Source: an uncultured Prevotellaceae bacterium
GTDB taxonomy: Bacteria; Bacteroidota; Bacteroidia; Bacteroidales; Bacteroidaceae
Direction of reading: 5' to 3'
Length of the DNA: 52,864 bases
Assembly: GCA_947166305.1 (NCBI GenBank)
Contig: CAMVDV010000021.1
Coordinates: 1 to 52,864, forward strand
This document shows, piece after piece, positions 8,762-16,409 of this stretch (within the stretch, counting starts at the first letter, position 1; each line of letters opens with the position of its first letter). The translations under genes and the position numbers were made by a program. Below the pieces are notes generated by a model, which worked only from the letters and a program-made list of their open reading frames with translations, made no database searches and had not been told where the DNA came from.

Positions 8762-9958
8762 TTGAGACTCGTTTGGAAACTTCTTCGCCGTCACATCAGC
8801 ATCGGTCAGCTCCTGGGATTCTTCCTTGCCGGACTGCTGGGCATGACCATAGTCCTGCTCTCGCTGCAATTCTATCGTGATGTCCGTCCCATCTTCTCGG
8901 AGGAAGACGGCATCATACGTCCCGACTATCTTATCCTCAACAAGAAAGTGTCGTCGCTCGATGCCATCGGCCTCGGCTCGGCAGGCACCTTCTCCGAAAG
9001 GGAAATGAAGGAACTGGAGTCGCAGCCCTTCGCAAAGAGGGTGGGGGCTTTCACTGCCAGCAAATACAAGGTGAGTTGCAACATGGGCATCGATGGCATG
9101 GCGGCTTTCGGCACTGAGATGTTCTTCGAAAGCGTTCCCGATGCCTTCGTCGACGTCAACCTCCAGAAGTGGCACTTCAGCGAGGGCGACGACGTGGTGC
9201 CCATCATTTTGCCCAAGACCTACCTCGCCATCTACAACTTCGGCTTTGCCCAAAGCCAGAACCTGCCGAAGTTGTCGGAGAATGTGGTCGGCATGGTGGA
9301 GATGACCATCACCATGCGCGGCAACGGGCTGAGCGAAAGCATAAAGGGCCGCGTGACAGGCTTCTCGTCGCGCCTCAACACAATCCTCGCCCCCGAGAGC
9401 TTCATCCGCTGGAGCAACCTTCGCTATGCCCCAGAAGCCGACACCACGCCATCGCGCATCATCCTCGAAGTCAGCAATCCGGCAGACGATTCCATCCTAC
9501 ATTATATAAATAATAAGGGCTACGAAATGGAGGAAGACAAGCTCGATGCAGGCCGCATGACCTTCTTCCTGCGCCTCGTGGCAGGCATCGTCATGCTTGT
9601 CGGCTTGCTCATCAGCTTGCTCAGCTTCTTCATCCTCATGCTTTCCATCTATCTGCTTGTTGAGAAGAACACCGAAAAGATGCGCACCCTGCTACTCATC
9701 GGCTACAGTCCCTCCCGCGTGGCTATGCCCTATCAGTTGCTCACCATCGGCCTGAATGCGGCCGTGCTGTTGCTCGCGCTCGGTTTGCTGTGCCTTGTCC
9801 GCTCGCTCTATATGCAGAGACTCCGGACAGTCTTCCCCGATGTCGGCGGAGAGAGCATCCTTCCGGCCTTGCTGTTCGGCCTTGCACTCTTCGTCGCAGT
9901 CAGCTTGGCCAATGCCCTCATTATCCGTCGCCGCATCAACACAATATGGAAAGGTTAA
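8762..9958 (+). CDS. FtsX-like ABC transporter permease
   Basis: A 398-residue permease with one N-terminal membrane helix (residues about 15-37), a large periplasmic domain (about 40-265) and three C-terminal helices (about 272-300, 325-348, 362-385). This 1+3 topology is that of the FtsX/MacB/LolCE type. It should pair with the ATPase encoded just upstream. The start is TTG at 8762: an in-frame TAA lies at 8741-8743, only repeat sequence separates them, and there is no ATG before residue 28, which would remove most of the first helix. The repeat array may have overwritten an original ATG and leader. Substrate unknown. Confidence 0.88.
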   Translation: MRLVWKLLRRHISIGQLLGFFLAGLLGMTIVLLSLQFYRDVRPIFSEEDGIIRPDYLILNKKVSSLDAIGLGSAGTFSEREMKELESQPFAKRVGAFTASKYKVSCNMGIDGMAAFGTEMFFESVPDAFVDVNLQKWHFSEGDDVVPIILPKTYLAIYNFGFAQSQNLPKLSENVVGMVEMTITMRGNGLSESIKGRVTGFSSRLNTILAPESFIRWSNLRYAPEADTTPSRIILEVSNPADDSILHYINNKGYEMEEDKLDAGRMTFFLRLVAGIVMLVGLLISLLSFFILMLSIYLLVEKNTEKMRTLLLIGYSPSRVAMPYQLLTIGLNAAVLLLALGLLCLVRSLYMQRLRTVFPDVGGESILPALLFGLALFVAVSLANALIIRRRINTIWKG

Positions 9959-10070
9959 ACCTCAAACCTCATAACCTAAACCCTAAAACCTCATAACCTT
10001 ATAACCTAAAACCTCATAACCTTATAACCTCAAACCTCATAACCTCAACCCTCATAACCACATAACCTCA
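9957..10070. repeat. AACCTCATAACC low-complexity array
   Basis: Imperfect copies of AACCTCAT / AACCTTAT / AACCTAAA fill the gap between the permease and the fusion kinase. The array contains stop codons in all frames (for example TAA 10063-10065) and ends 4 nt before the GTG start at 10075. Confidence 0.9.
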
Positions 10071-10074
10071 TAAA

Positions 10075-12351
10075 GTGGAAGAACTGAAGAAACTCTACAA
10101 GAATGCAACGGGACGCGATGTGGCGAGCATCGAAGACGTAGCAGCCGCTGGCAGCAACAGAAAATACTTTCGTCTGAAAGGCACGGATGGCAGTACACTC
10201 ATCGGTGCCGTTGGGACAAGTAGCGACGAGAATCATGCCTTCTGCTACCTTGCCCGTCATTTTGCGGAAAAGGGCTTGCCCGTGCCAAAAGTCGTGGCTG
10301 AGAGCGCAGACGGCTTGCGATACCTGCAGAGCGACCTTGGTCGTCAGTCGCTCTTCGATGCCCTTAAAAGTGGACGCGAAGCAGGCGGGCACTACAATGC
10401 CCATGAGTGCGAACTGCTACGGCGAACCATTGCCGCCCTTCCCTCCTTGCAGATTCTCGGAGCGCAAGGTCTCGATTTCTCTCAATGCTATCCTCAAGAA
10501 GCTCTCGACGAGACGAATGTCCTCTTCGACCTCAACTATTTCAAATATTGCTTCTTGAAAGCCACCGGCATCGACTTCCACGAACTGAAACTCGAAGAAT
10601 CGTTCCGGCAGATGGCCCGAGACATCGTCAGCATCCCTGGCCGAGCCTTCATGTACCGCGACTTCCAGGCACGCAACGTCATGCTCGATGCGCAGGGCAA
10701 TCCCTCTTTCATCGACTTCCAAGGCGGCAGGCGAGGCCCCGTACAGTACGACGTTGCCAGCTTCCTATGGCAAGCCTCTGCACGCTATCCCAAGGCTTTG
10801 CGGGAGGAACTCATCAGGGTCTATCTCGACAGCCTCAGGCAATATCAGGAAATCGACGAGCTGCAATTCCGCCAAGGCCTGCAGCTTTGCATCCTCTTCC
10901 GCTTGCTTCAGGTGCTCGGCGCATACGGTTTCCGTGGATACTTTGAGCGCAAGAAACATTTCCTCGACAGCATTCCGCCTGCCATCCAAAGCCTTCGCGA
11001 ACTGCTTGCCGAGGGTGGATGTCCCTATCCTTATCTTAATGAGGTGCTGACGACGCTTGCAAACAGCCCCCTCCCCGCTCCCCCTTTGGGGGAGGGCCAC
11101 AGTCCCGCTGAGAAGGAAACTGGAGTCAGAGGCAATGAAGCACTCCCCCAAAGGGGGAGCGGGGAGGGGGCTGTGGGAAGCGGAGAAGGGCTCGACTGGA
11201 GTCGTGCAGGCGGAACGCTCAGAGTCCGTGTCTTTAGCTTTTCTTATAAGAAGGGTATTCCCGAAGACACGAGCGGCAACGGCGGAGGATACGTTTTCGA
11301 CTGCCGCAGCACGCACAACCCTGGACGATATGAGCCTTACAAAAAGCTGACAGGCCTTGACGAACCCGTCGTCCGCTTCCTTGAAGATGACGGCGAAATC
11401 CTCACCTTTCTCGAAAGTGTCTACAGTCTTGCCGATGCCCACGTCCGCCGTTATCTGCAACGAGGCTTCACGGATCTCATGTTCTGCTTTGGCTGTACGG
11501 GCGGACAGCACAGAAGTGTATATAGCGCACAACACCTGGCCGAGCATCTCAACAGGAAATTCGGCATAGAAGTCCACATCTGTCACCGCGAACAGGGCAT
11601 CGAGCAGGTGCTTCCTGCGCGCCGTGCCATGATCTTTGCCGCAGGCCTCGGCACGAGGCTCAAGCCCCTCACGGACACCATGCCCAAGGCTCTCGTCCCC
11701 GTGGCAGGCAAACCTCTGCTCCAGCATCAGCTTGAGAAGTTGAAGGCAGCAGGCTTCACCGATGTAGTCATCAACGTTCACCATTTTGCCGACATGATTG
11801 AGGACTGGTGCCAACAGCATCCCATGCCGATGCGCATCCTCTTCAGCGACGAGCGTAAGGAATTGCTGGAGACAGGAGGTGGCATCAAACATGCCGAGCC
11901 GCTCCTTCGCGATGCCCAGGACGGTTTCCTCATCCACAATGTCGACATCCTCTCCAATGCCGACCTGTGCGCCTTCAGCGAGGCGGCAAGGGGAAAGGCG
12001 GCCATGCTGCTCGTCAGTGAGCGCACAACCCAGCGCTATCTTCTCTTCGACGACACGATGCGGCTTGTGGGATGGACAAACATTCAGACGGGCGAGGTGC
12101 GCAGTCCCTATCCAAACCTCGACCCTCAGCGCTGCCACAAGTACGCCTTTGCCGGCATCCACTACATGTCTCCCCGCCTCTTTGCCTATTTCCCCGACTT
12201 CCCGGAGCGTTTCAGTATCATAGACTTCTACTTGAAAGTCTGTGACCGCGAAGCTATCTATGGCCACCTGCAGCCCGGCCTTCGACTGCTCGACGTGGGC
12301 AAACTCGACTCGCTGGCCGAGGCTGAAGCCTTCGCAGCCGAGGTGGAGTGA
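10075..12351 (+). CDS. AmgK-like kinase / RapZ C-terminal domain / MurU-like nucleotidyltransferase fusion
   Basis: A 758-residue, three-part protein. Residues 1-325 are an aminoglycoside-phosphotransferase-fold sugar kinase like AmgK: Brenner motif YRDFQARN with catalytic Asp196 and Asn201, metal Asp214 in FIDFQ. Residues 383-510 match the C-terminal domain of RapZ: RVFSFSYKKG, VFDCRSTHNPG, and the signature GCTGGQHRSV at 473-482. Residues 518-750 are a sugar-phosphate nucleotidyltransferase like MurU: FAAGLGTRLKPLT at 521-533, then PKALVPVAGKP and the metal site NVDIL. AmgK and MurU act in succession on MurNAc (kinase, then UDP transfer) in cell-wall recycling; RapZ-C binds glucosamine-6-phosphate in enterobacteria. 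A feedback-controlled recycling enzyme is inferred. The linker (residues about 331-366) is encoded by a hairpin element. GTG start; upstream stop at 10063. Confidence 0.9.
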   Translation: MEELKKLYKNATGRDVASIEDVAAAGSNRKYFRLKGTDGSTLIGAVGTSSDENHAFCYLARHFAEKGLPVPKVVAESADGLRYLQSDLGRQSLFDALKSGREAGGHYNAHECELLRRTIAALPSLQILGAQGLDFSQCYPQEALDETNVLFDLNYFKYCFLKATGIDFHELKLEESFRQMARDIVSIPGRAFMYRDFQARNVMLDAQGNPSFIDFQGGRRGPVQYDVASFLWQASARYPKALREELIRVYLDSLRQYQEIDELQFRQGLQLCILFRLLQVLGAYGFRGYFERKKHFLDSIPPAIQSLRELLAEGGCPYPYLNEVLTTLANSPLPAPPLGEGHSPAEKETGVRGNEALPQRGSGEGAVGSGEGLDWSRAGGTLRVRVFSFSYKKGIPEDTSGNGGGYVFDCRSTHNPGRYEPYKKLTGLDEPVVRFLEDDGEILTFLESVYSLADAHVRRYLQRGFTDLMFCFGCTGGQHRSVYSAQHLAEHLNRKFGIEVHICHREQGIEQVLPARRAMIFAAGLGTRLKPLTDTMPKALVPVAGKPLLQHQLEKLKAAGFTDVVINVHHFADMIEDWCQQHPMPMRILFSDERKELLETGGGIKHAEPLLRDAQDGFLIHNVDILSNADLCAFSEAARGKAAMLLVSERTTQRYLLFDDTMRLVGWTNIQTGEVRSPYPNLDPQRCHKYAFAGIHYMSPRLFAYFPDFPERFSIIDFYLKVCDREAIYGHLQPGLRLLDVGKLDSLAEAEAFAAEVE
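11065..11172. repeat. full-length G/C hairpin element (type 1) inside the kinase fusion gene
   Basis: 108 bp, exactly 36 codons. Left arm AGCCCCCTCCCCGCTCCCCC, right arm ending GGAGCGGGGAGGGGGCT. It encodes SPLPAPPLGE ... NEALPQRGSGEGA in the linker between the kinase and RapZ-like domains. Confidence 0.92.
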
Positions 12352-12400
12352 GCAGAAGGGAAGGGAATCCTCACTTACGAAGCACATAAAACGACACGAT

Positions 12401-13504
12401 ATGAAGAAGTTGATTGCTTGCTTGTTTACGGCGATATGCGCGCTGACGGCTTTGGCTCAGACAACATGGATGAACCCTTTGGAGCAAGGCGCGAACATCA
12501 TCCACGGTCGATGGTGGAACGATGAGCTGAAGGACGGTTTCCATCGCCTGACACCCAGAGCCGAGACTGTGGTACGCCCTGCCGTTTGGCGCCTATCCTG
12601 CCAGTCTGCCGGACTATCCGTCTGCTTCCATACCAACGCGCCGAGCGTGAAGGTGCGCTACAAAGTGAAGGGCGGGCTCAATATGTTCCACATGCCCACC
12701 ACAGGCGTGTCGGGTGTCGACCTCTACGCCACGGATGCCGAGGGCACAATGCGTTGGTGCGCAAGCAGATTCAACCTTTCCTTCAAGGATACCATCAGGT
12801 ATGAATTCAAGGATATCACTTACTTTACCGGCGAAGAGCGCGGCTACGACTTCGAACTCTTCCTGCCTCTCTACAACGAGGTGACGTGGATGGAAATCGG
12901 TGTGCCCGAGGGTCGTGAGCTTCGCTTCATTCCTGCCTCGGAGGAAAAGCCCGTCGTGGTCTATGGAACGTCGATTGCCCAGGGTGCCTGCGCCTCGCGG
13001 ACAGGCATGGCATGGACTAACATTGTGCACCGCGAGTCGGGCCTTCCTGTCATCAACCTTGGCTTCTCCGGAAACGGACAACTGGAGTCTGAGATGTTCG
13101 CCTTCCTTGCGGAGATTGACGCAAAGCTCTTTGTCATCGACTGTCTGCCGAACATGGCAACCGAACGCACCGAACTTATCTACGACCGCCTGCTCCAAGG
13201 CGTCGGAATCCTGCGGAAGAAGACCGATGCCCCCATTCTTCTGGTGGAACATAACTATGCCAATGGCGTCAGTTCGCAGCAGGCTGTCGATTGGTACAGC
13301 GGCTCGAACAGCGAACAGCAGCGTGCCTTCAAAGCCCTGAAGGAGCAGGGCGTGAAGAACATCTACTATCTGAGTCACGACGAACTGGGCTTCACTCAGG
13401 ACTCCATGGTGGAGGGTCTGCATCCCAACGACCTTGGTATGCGGCAATATGCCGACGCCTATCTCCGGAAATTGCGCGAGCTGTTTCCAACAACCCAGCA
13501 TTGA
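12401..13504 (+). CDS. secreted SGNH/GDSL hydrolase with GxDLY domain
   Basis: A 367-residue secreted esterase. Residues 1-21 form a signal peptide (MKKLIACLF ... ALAQ). Residues about 25-180 contain GVSGVDLYA, the hallmark of the N-terminal GxDLY domain that accompanies this SGNH family. The catalytic domain has block I GTSIAQG with Ser191, the SGNGQLE block and block V with EGLHPND (catalytic Asp/His pair near the C-terminus). Family members are thought to be carbohydrate or acyl esterases, for example deacetylating polysaccharides; the substrate is not known here. I used the ATG at 12401 because the signal peptide starts there; the open frame upstream overlaps the fusion gene. It lies 49 nt after the fusion gene and may be co-transcribed. 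Confidence 0.93.
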   Translation: MKKLIACLFTAICALTALAQTTWMNPLEQGANIIHGRWWNDELKDGFHRLTPRAETVVRPAVWRLSCQSAGLSVCFHTNAPSVKVRYKVKGGLNMFHMPTTGVSGVDLYATDAEGTMRWCASRFNLSFKDTIRYEFKDITYFTGEERGYDFELFLPLYNEVTWMEIGVPEGRELRFIPASEEKPVVVYGTSIAQGACASRTGMAWTNIVHRESGLPVINLGFSGNGQLESEMFAFLAEIDAKLFVIDCLPNMATERTELIYDRLLQGVGILRKKTDAPILLVEHNYANGVSSQQAVDWYSGSNSEQQRAFKALKEQGVKNIYYLSHDELGFTQDSMVEGLHPNDLGMRQYADAYLRKLRELFPTTQH

Positions 13505-13528
13505 ACCTATATTTTATCAGTAAGCAAT

Positions 13529-13711
13529 ATGAAATATCCCTGTGAGAATTGCAAGCTTCGCGCTCAGTATGACAAGAATCCTCGTTCGCTCGTCGGCCGC
13601 TTTTGGCGTTGGCAAATCAATTTTTGCCCAAGCTGGCGCGGCTATTTCAAGTCGCTTCCTGCCGAGAAACAGGAAGAATTGCGCCGCAAATACGACTTCT
13701 GGAAGTATTGA
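13529..13711 (+). CDS. small conserved Cys-containing protein, 60 residues
   Basis: A 60-residue basic protein that starts with a CENC motif (Cys5, Cys8) and has a third Cys in INFCPSWRGY. It is rich in Trp, Tyr, Arg and Lys. I recall near-identical small proteins annotated as hypothetical in Prevotella and Bacteroides, which supports it being a real gene; the function is unknown. The two N-terminal Cys plus the later Cys could bind a metal. It begins 24 nt after the esterase stop on the same strand and is the last gene of this plus-strand run. Confidence 0.82.
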   Translation: MKYPCENCKLRAQYDKNPRSLVGRFWRWQINFCPSWRGYFKSLPAEKQEELRRKYDFWKY

Positions 13712-13883
13712 AGGCCCTTGGCTGTGAGGCCACATCGTTCATAATCAGCCACATCGGTCGCTTCCGGCCGACAATCATCCCCTTTCCTTTCCGTTCCGCA
13801 CGGCACGCCCTTCGCGCCGTGCGATATTCGTTGTTGCCCGACTCTCTACAAGATGCCGGCCAACACCCTGTAGAGTTTTGATT

Positions 13884-13949
13884 GCAGGGTCATGACCATG
13901 CAATTGCAGCATCATGAACCTGCAATTGCACGGTCATGATGCTGCAATG
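13884..13949. repeat. 22-bp tandem array A3 (3 units)
   Basis: Units start at 13884, 13906 and 13928. Each holds a TCATGA palindrome (GGTCATGACC in unit 1) and the first two end in GCAATT, creating CAATTG between units. It is closely related to array A4 at 19186. It lies in the 312-bp convergent gap 13712-14023; apart from a GGCACGCCCTTCGCGCCGTGC hairpin-like stretch near 13801, I see nothing else there. Confidence 0.9.
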
Positions 13950-14023
13950 AACATGGCATAGGGTGTTTGAAAAGACCCAAGCCTGAGCCGTGCGAAAGGG
14001 CACGGGCCGAGAGCCGAAACAGG

Positions 14024-15517
14024 CTATTGCGCAAAGAAGGCAGCCACGGAGTGAAGGCAGATGGGGCCGCGGCTGTCGGTGATGTTGATGCGCAGTCGTT
14101 TGGTGCTCACCGTTGGGAAGCGGAGCAGACGCTTGTGGCCGATGGTCGTCGTGGCCTCGCCCGATTCGATGGGACGCCAGTCCTTCCCGTCGTGATACTC
14201 AACGCTGAATGCCTTCACGCGCTGTCCCAGCCGGATGTACTCGCAGAGCATCAGTCGGTTGAGGCGTTGCGTGCGCGGCAGAGAGATGTCCAGCGTGGCC
14301 GTATTTGTGCCGTCGGGCGTGGCCCAATAGCTGTCGGCGTTGCCGTCCGTCAAGTTGCCTGGCACGAAGGTACGACCGCCCTTCACCTTTTCACCTTTTA
14401 CCCTTTTCACCTCTTCTCTTGTGGCCGACGCCTTTACCTTAGCGCCTCGCAAGAGGTCGTGGCTCAGCTCGCGGACAATCTGTTTGTGGAAATCCACTGC
14501 ATGAGCCGAGTCGATGGGATGGATGAGGCCTTCGCGGTCGACAGGAAAGTTGAGCAGGAGGTTGGCATTTCGCCCTACGGACTTGTAATAAAGGTCAACG
14601 AGATGCTCCACAGACTTTACCTTTTCGTCCTCTTTTTCATGGTAGAACCAGCCGGGACGGATGGAGACGTCGCACTCAGCGGCAATCCATTTGTCGCCAT
14701 CAGCATGGCCGCTCGTCAGCTCTTGGTATTTGCTGTAGCCAGGATAGACCTCCTTTTGCCGCAGGAACGCCCAGTTGGTTTCTCCGGCACGGCCGCCTTC
14801 GTTGCCCACCCATCTGCATCCTGGGCCGCCATCACTAAAGATGATGGCATCGGGTTGCAACTCCTCTACGCGTTTCCAGGCACGCGGATAGTCGTAGTAC
14901 GTGCGGCGGTCAATCTGTCTTTTCTCTTTCCTTCCGCCGTACCATCCATCGCCTCCGTTGGCTCCGTCAAACCAGAATTCGAAGAGAGGGCCGTAGTTGG
15001 TGAGCAATTCCTCCAGCTGTGCGTGGAAATACTCCACATAGAGATGGGTGCCATAGAAGGCCTGATGGCGGTCCCAGGGCGAGAGATATAGGCCGAGCTT
15101 CAGTCCGTGTTTGCGGCAAGCCTCTGCCAACTCGCCCACAATGTCGCCCTTTCCGTCCTTATAGGGCGTGCCGAGGATGGAATAATCGGTGTACTTTGTC
15201 GGCCACAGGCAGAAGCCGTCGTGGTGCTTGGCCGTGAGGATGATGCCCTTCATGCCCGCCGCCTTGCAGACTCTGGCCCACTGTTCGCAGTCGAGTCGGG
15301 TAGGGTTGAAGGCCTCGAGGGGTGCGTCGCCGTAGCCCCACTCACGGTCGAGGAACGTGTTAGGCCCGAAGTGTATGAAGGCATAGGTCTCCATTTCGTG
15401 CCAAGCCAACTGCTGCGGTGAGGGCAACGGTGGGATGGGAGCAGGCTCGGTCTGTGCGCTGAGGCTCGATGCGGCCAGCATCGTGAGGGAAAGAAGGCAG
15501 TTCAGTTTGTTGTTCAT
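14024..15517 (-). CDS. secreted GH29 alpha-L-fucosidase
   Basis: A 497-residue fucosidase of glycoside hydrolase family 29. Residues 1-21 form a signal peptide (SLSAQ cleavage region). The catalytic barrel has MKGIILTAKHHDGFCLWP, GLYLSPWDRH and LFEFWFDGANGG, where Asp184 is the expected nucleophile. The C-terminal 130 residues look like a discoidin-type domain. The overall look (EFWFDGANGG, a long plant-type C-terminus) is closer to subfamily B, which prefers alpha-1,3/1,4 branched fucose, but this is not proven. Between the barrel and the C-terminal domain the stretch REEVKRVKGEKVKGG is encoded by a CACCTTTT low-complexity repeat (about 14378-14413), so repeat sequence has entered this gene too. 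It lies 33 nt after the unknown gene upstream. Confidence 0.95.
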   Translation of the reverse strand: MNNKLNCLLSLTMLAASSLSAQTEPAPIPPLPSPQQLAWHEMETYAFIHFGPNTFLDREWGYGDAPLEAFNPTRLDCEQWARVCKAAGMKGIILTAKHHDGFCLWPTKYTDYSILGTPYKDGKGDIVGELAEACRKHGLKLGLYLSPWDRHQAFYGTHLYVEYFHAQLEELLTNYGPLFEFWFDGANGGDGWYGGRKEKRQIDRRTYYDYPRAWKRVEELQPDAIIFSDGGPGCRWVGNEGGRAGETNWAFLRQKEVYPGYSKYQELTSGHADGDKWIAAECDVSIRPGWFYHEKEDEKVKSVEHLVDLYYKSVGRNANLLLNFPVDREGLIHPIDSAHAVDFHKQIVRELSHDLLRGAKVKASATREEVKRVKGEKVKGGRTFVPGNLTDGNADSYWATPDGTNTATLDISLPRTQRLNRLMLCEYIRLGQRVKAFSVEYHDGKDWRPIESGEATTTIGHKRLLRFPTVSTKRLRINITDSRGPICLHSVAAFFAQ

Positions 15518-15550
15518 GGATTTATGTTTTGAAGGTTTAACATAGGGTTT

Positions 15551-16246
15551 CTACATGAGGCTCTTGCAGAAAGCATCGTAGCTCTGTTCGAGCCTTGCCA
15601 CCTCGAAAGGCTGCAGGCGGAGGGAGAACGTGCCCTTCAGCTCGTCGAGGCCAAAGCCGGCTTTGACAATGCTTGCCAGCGAGAAGCTCCGGCCCGTGCC
15701 CCGCTTCATCAGGAGGCGCGCCACCCCGAGCACCTCCCCACGGTCGTGTTCCACATAACGGAGTGAGCGAAGCAGCAGAAAGAGGCAGGGCAGCGTGTCG
15801 AACCGCACAAGATAGACCATCTGGTCGTGTCCCTTGTTGATGCCCATGACGTGGAAGAGTCTTTCCACCAGCACAGGGTCTTCGATGGAAGGGAGCAGAA
15901 GGAGCGTCACCTTCTGCCGCTCCGTCTCGTTGAACGAAGCAGCAAGTCGGGCAAAAGGCGCGTCGGAGAGCGAGGCCGTCCCCTGCTCCTGCCGCACGAG
16001 CAGCGTTTTCATCAGCGTGATGAGGAACGCCCTGCTGTCGTATTCAACCAAGGCTTCCGTCATTTCCCAAAAGACATTCGGGGGACAATCGCACAGCAAT
16101 CGCTCGCCCAGAATGTAGCCTGCGGTGCGACGGTCGCTTTGTGAGAAGGCGCCAAGCTGCCGGACGAGCCCCGCCGCATCGTTCGCTTCCACGAAAGGCA
16201 GCAGGTTCTGCTCGACGGTACGGCTGTAGTGTCTGTCGGTCGACAT
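15551..16246 (-). CDS. unknown protein, 231 residues
   Basis: I do not recognise this family. The protein has 231 residues, no signal peptide and no clear membrane helix. It looks largely alpha-helical with Leu- and Arg-rich amphipathic stretches (for example TLLLLPSIEDPVLVERLFHVMG, about residues 115-135), which could suit a helical-repeat or adaptor fold. The ATG at 16246 is supported by a promoter just upstream with both elements (TTTG, 19-nt spacer, TAACTTTG). The GH29 gene follows after 33 nt and is probably co-transcribed. It is divergent from the phosphoglucomutase gene. Confidence 0.8.
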   Translation of the reverse strand: MSTDRHYSRTVEQNLLPFVEANDAAGLVRQLGAFSQSDRRTAGYILGERLLCDCPPNVFWEMTEALVEYDSRAFLITLMKTLLVRQEQGTASLSDAPFARLAASFNETERQKVTLLLLPSIEDPVLVERLFHVMGINKGHDQMVYLVRFDTLPCLFLLLRSLRYVEHDRGEVLGVARLLMKRGTGRSFSLASIVKAGFGLDELKGTFSLRLQPFEVARLEQSYDAFCKSLM

Positions 16247-16272
16247 ACTGATATAGATGACAAATGACCTTG

Positions 16273-16303
16273 CAAAGTTACTAAAAACATGGCAAACGAC
16301 AAA
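16273..16303 (-). promoter_or_regulatory. complete Bacteroidetes promoter (TTTG-N19-TAACTTTG)
   Basis: On the minus strand TTTG (16303-16300), a 19-nt spacer and TAACTTTG (16280-16273) match the -33/-7 consensus. It drives the unknown gene and probably the fucosidase. Confidence 0.8.
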
Positions 16304-16374
16304 GAAAATCGCGTTTTCTTAGCTTCTAAGCACACTTTCCTCTTCCAACATTCCTCCGTTCATACTTTTTTTTG

Positions 16375-16382
16375 TACCTTTG
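16375..16382 (+). promoter_or_regulatory. TACCTTTG -7 box of the phosphoglucomutase gene
   Basis: TAnnTTTG match after a T-run, 27 nt upstream of ATG 16410. It rules out an in-frame start at 16380, which would overlap the box. Confidence 0.7.
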
Positions 16383-16409
16383 CAGAAAATATATATCTAT
16401 ATTATTACA

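Noticed and set aside
12242..12400. N-terminal extension of the GxDLY esterase
   Set aside because: It overlaps the end of the fusion kinase gene in another frame, and a clear signal peptide begins at 12401.
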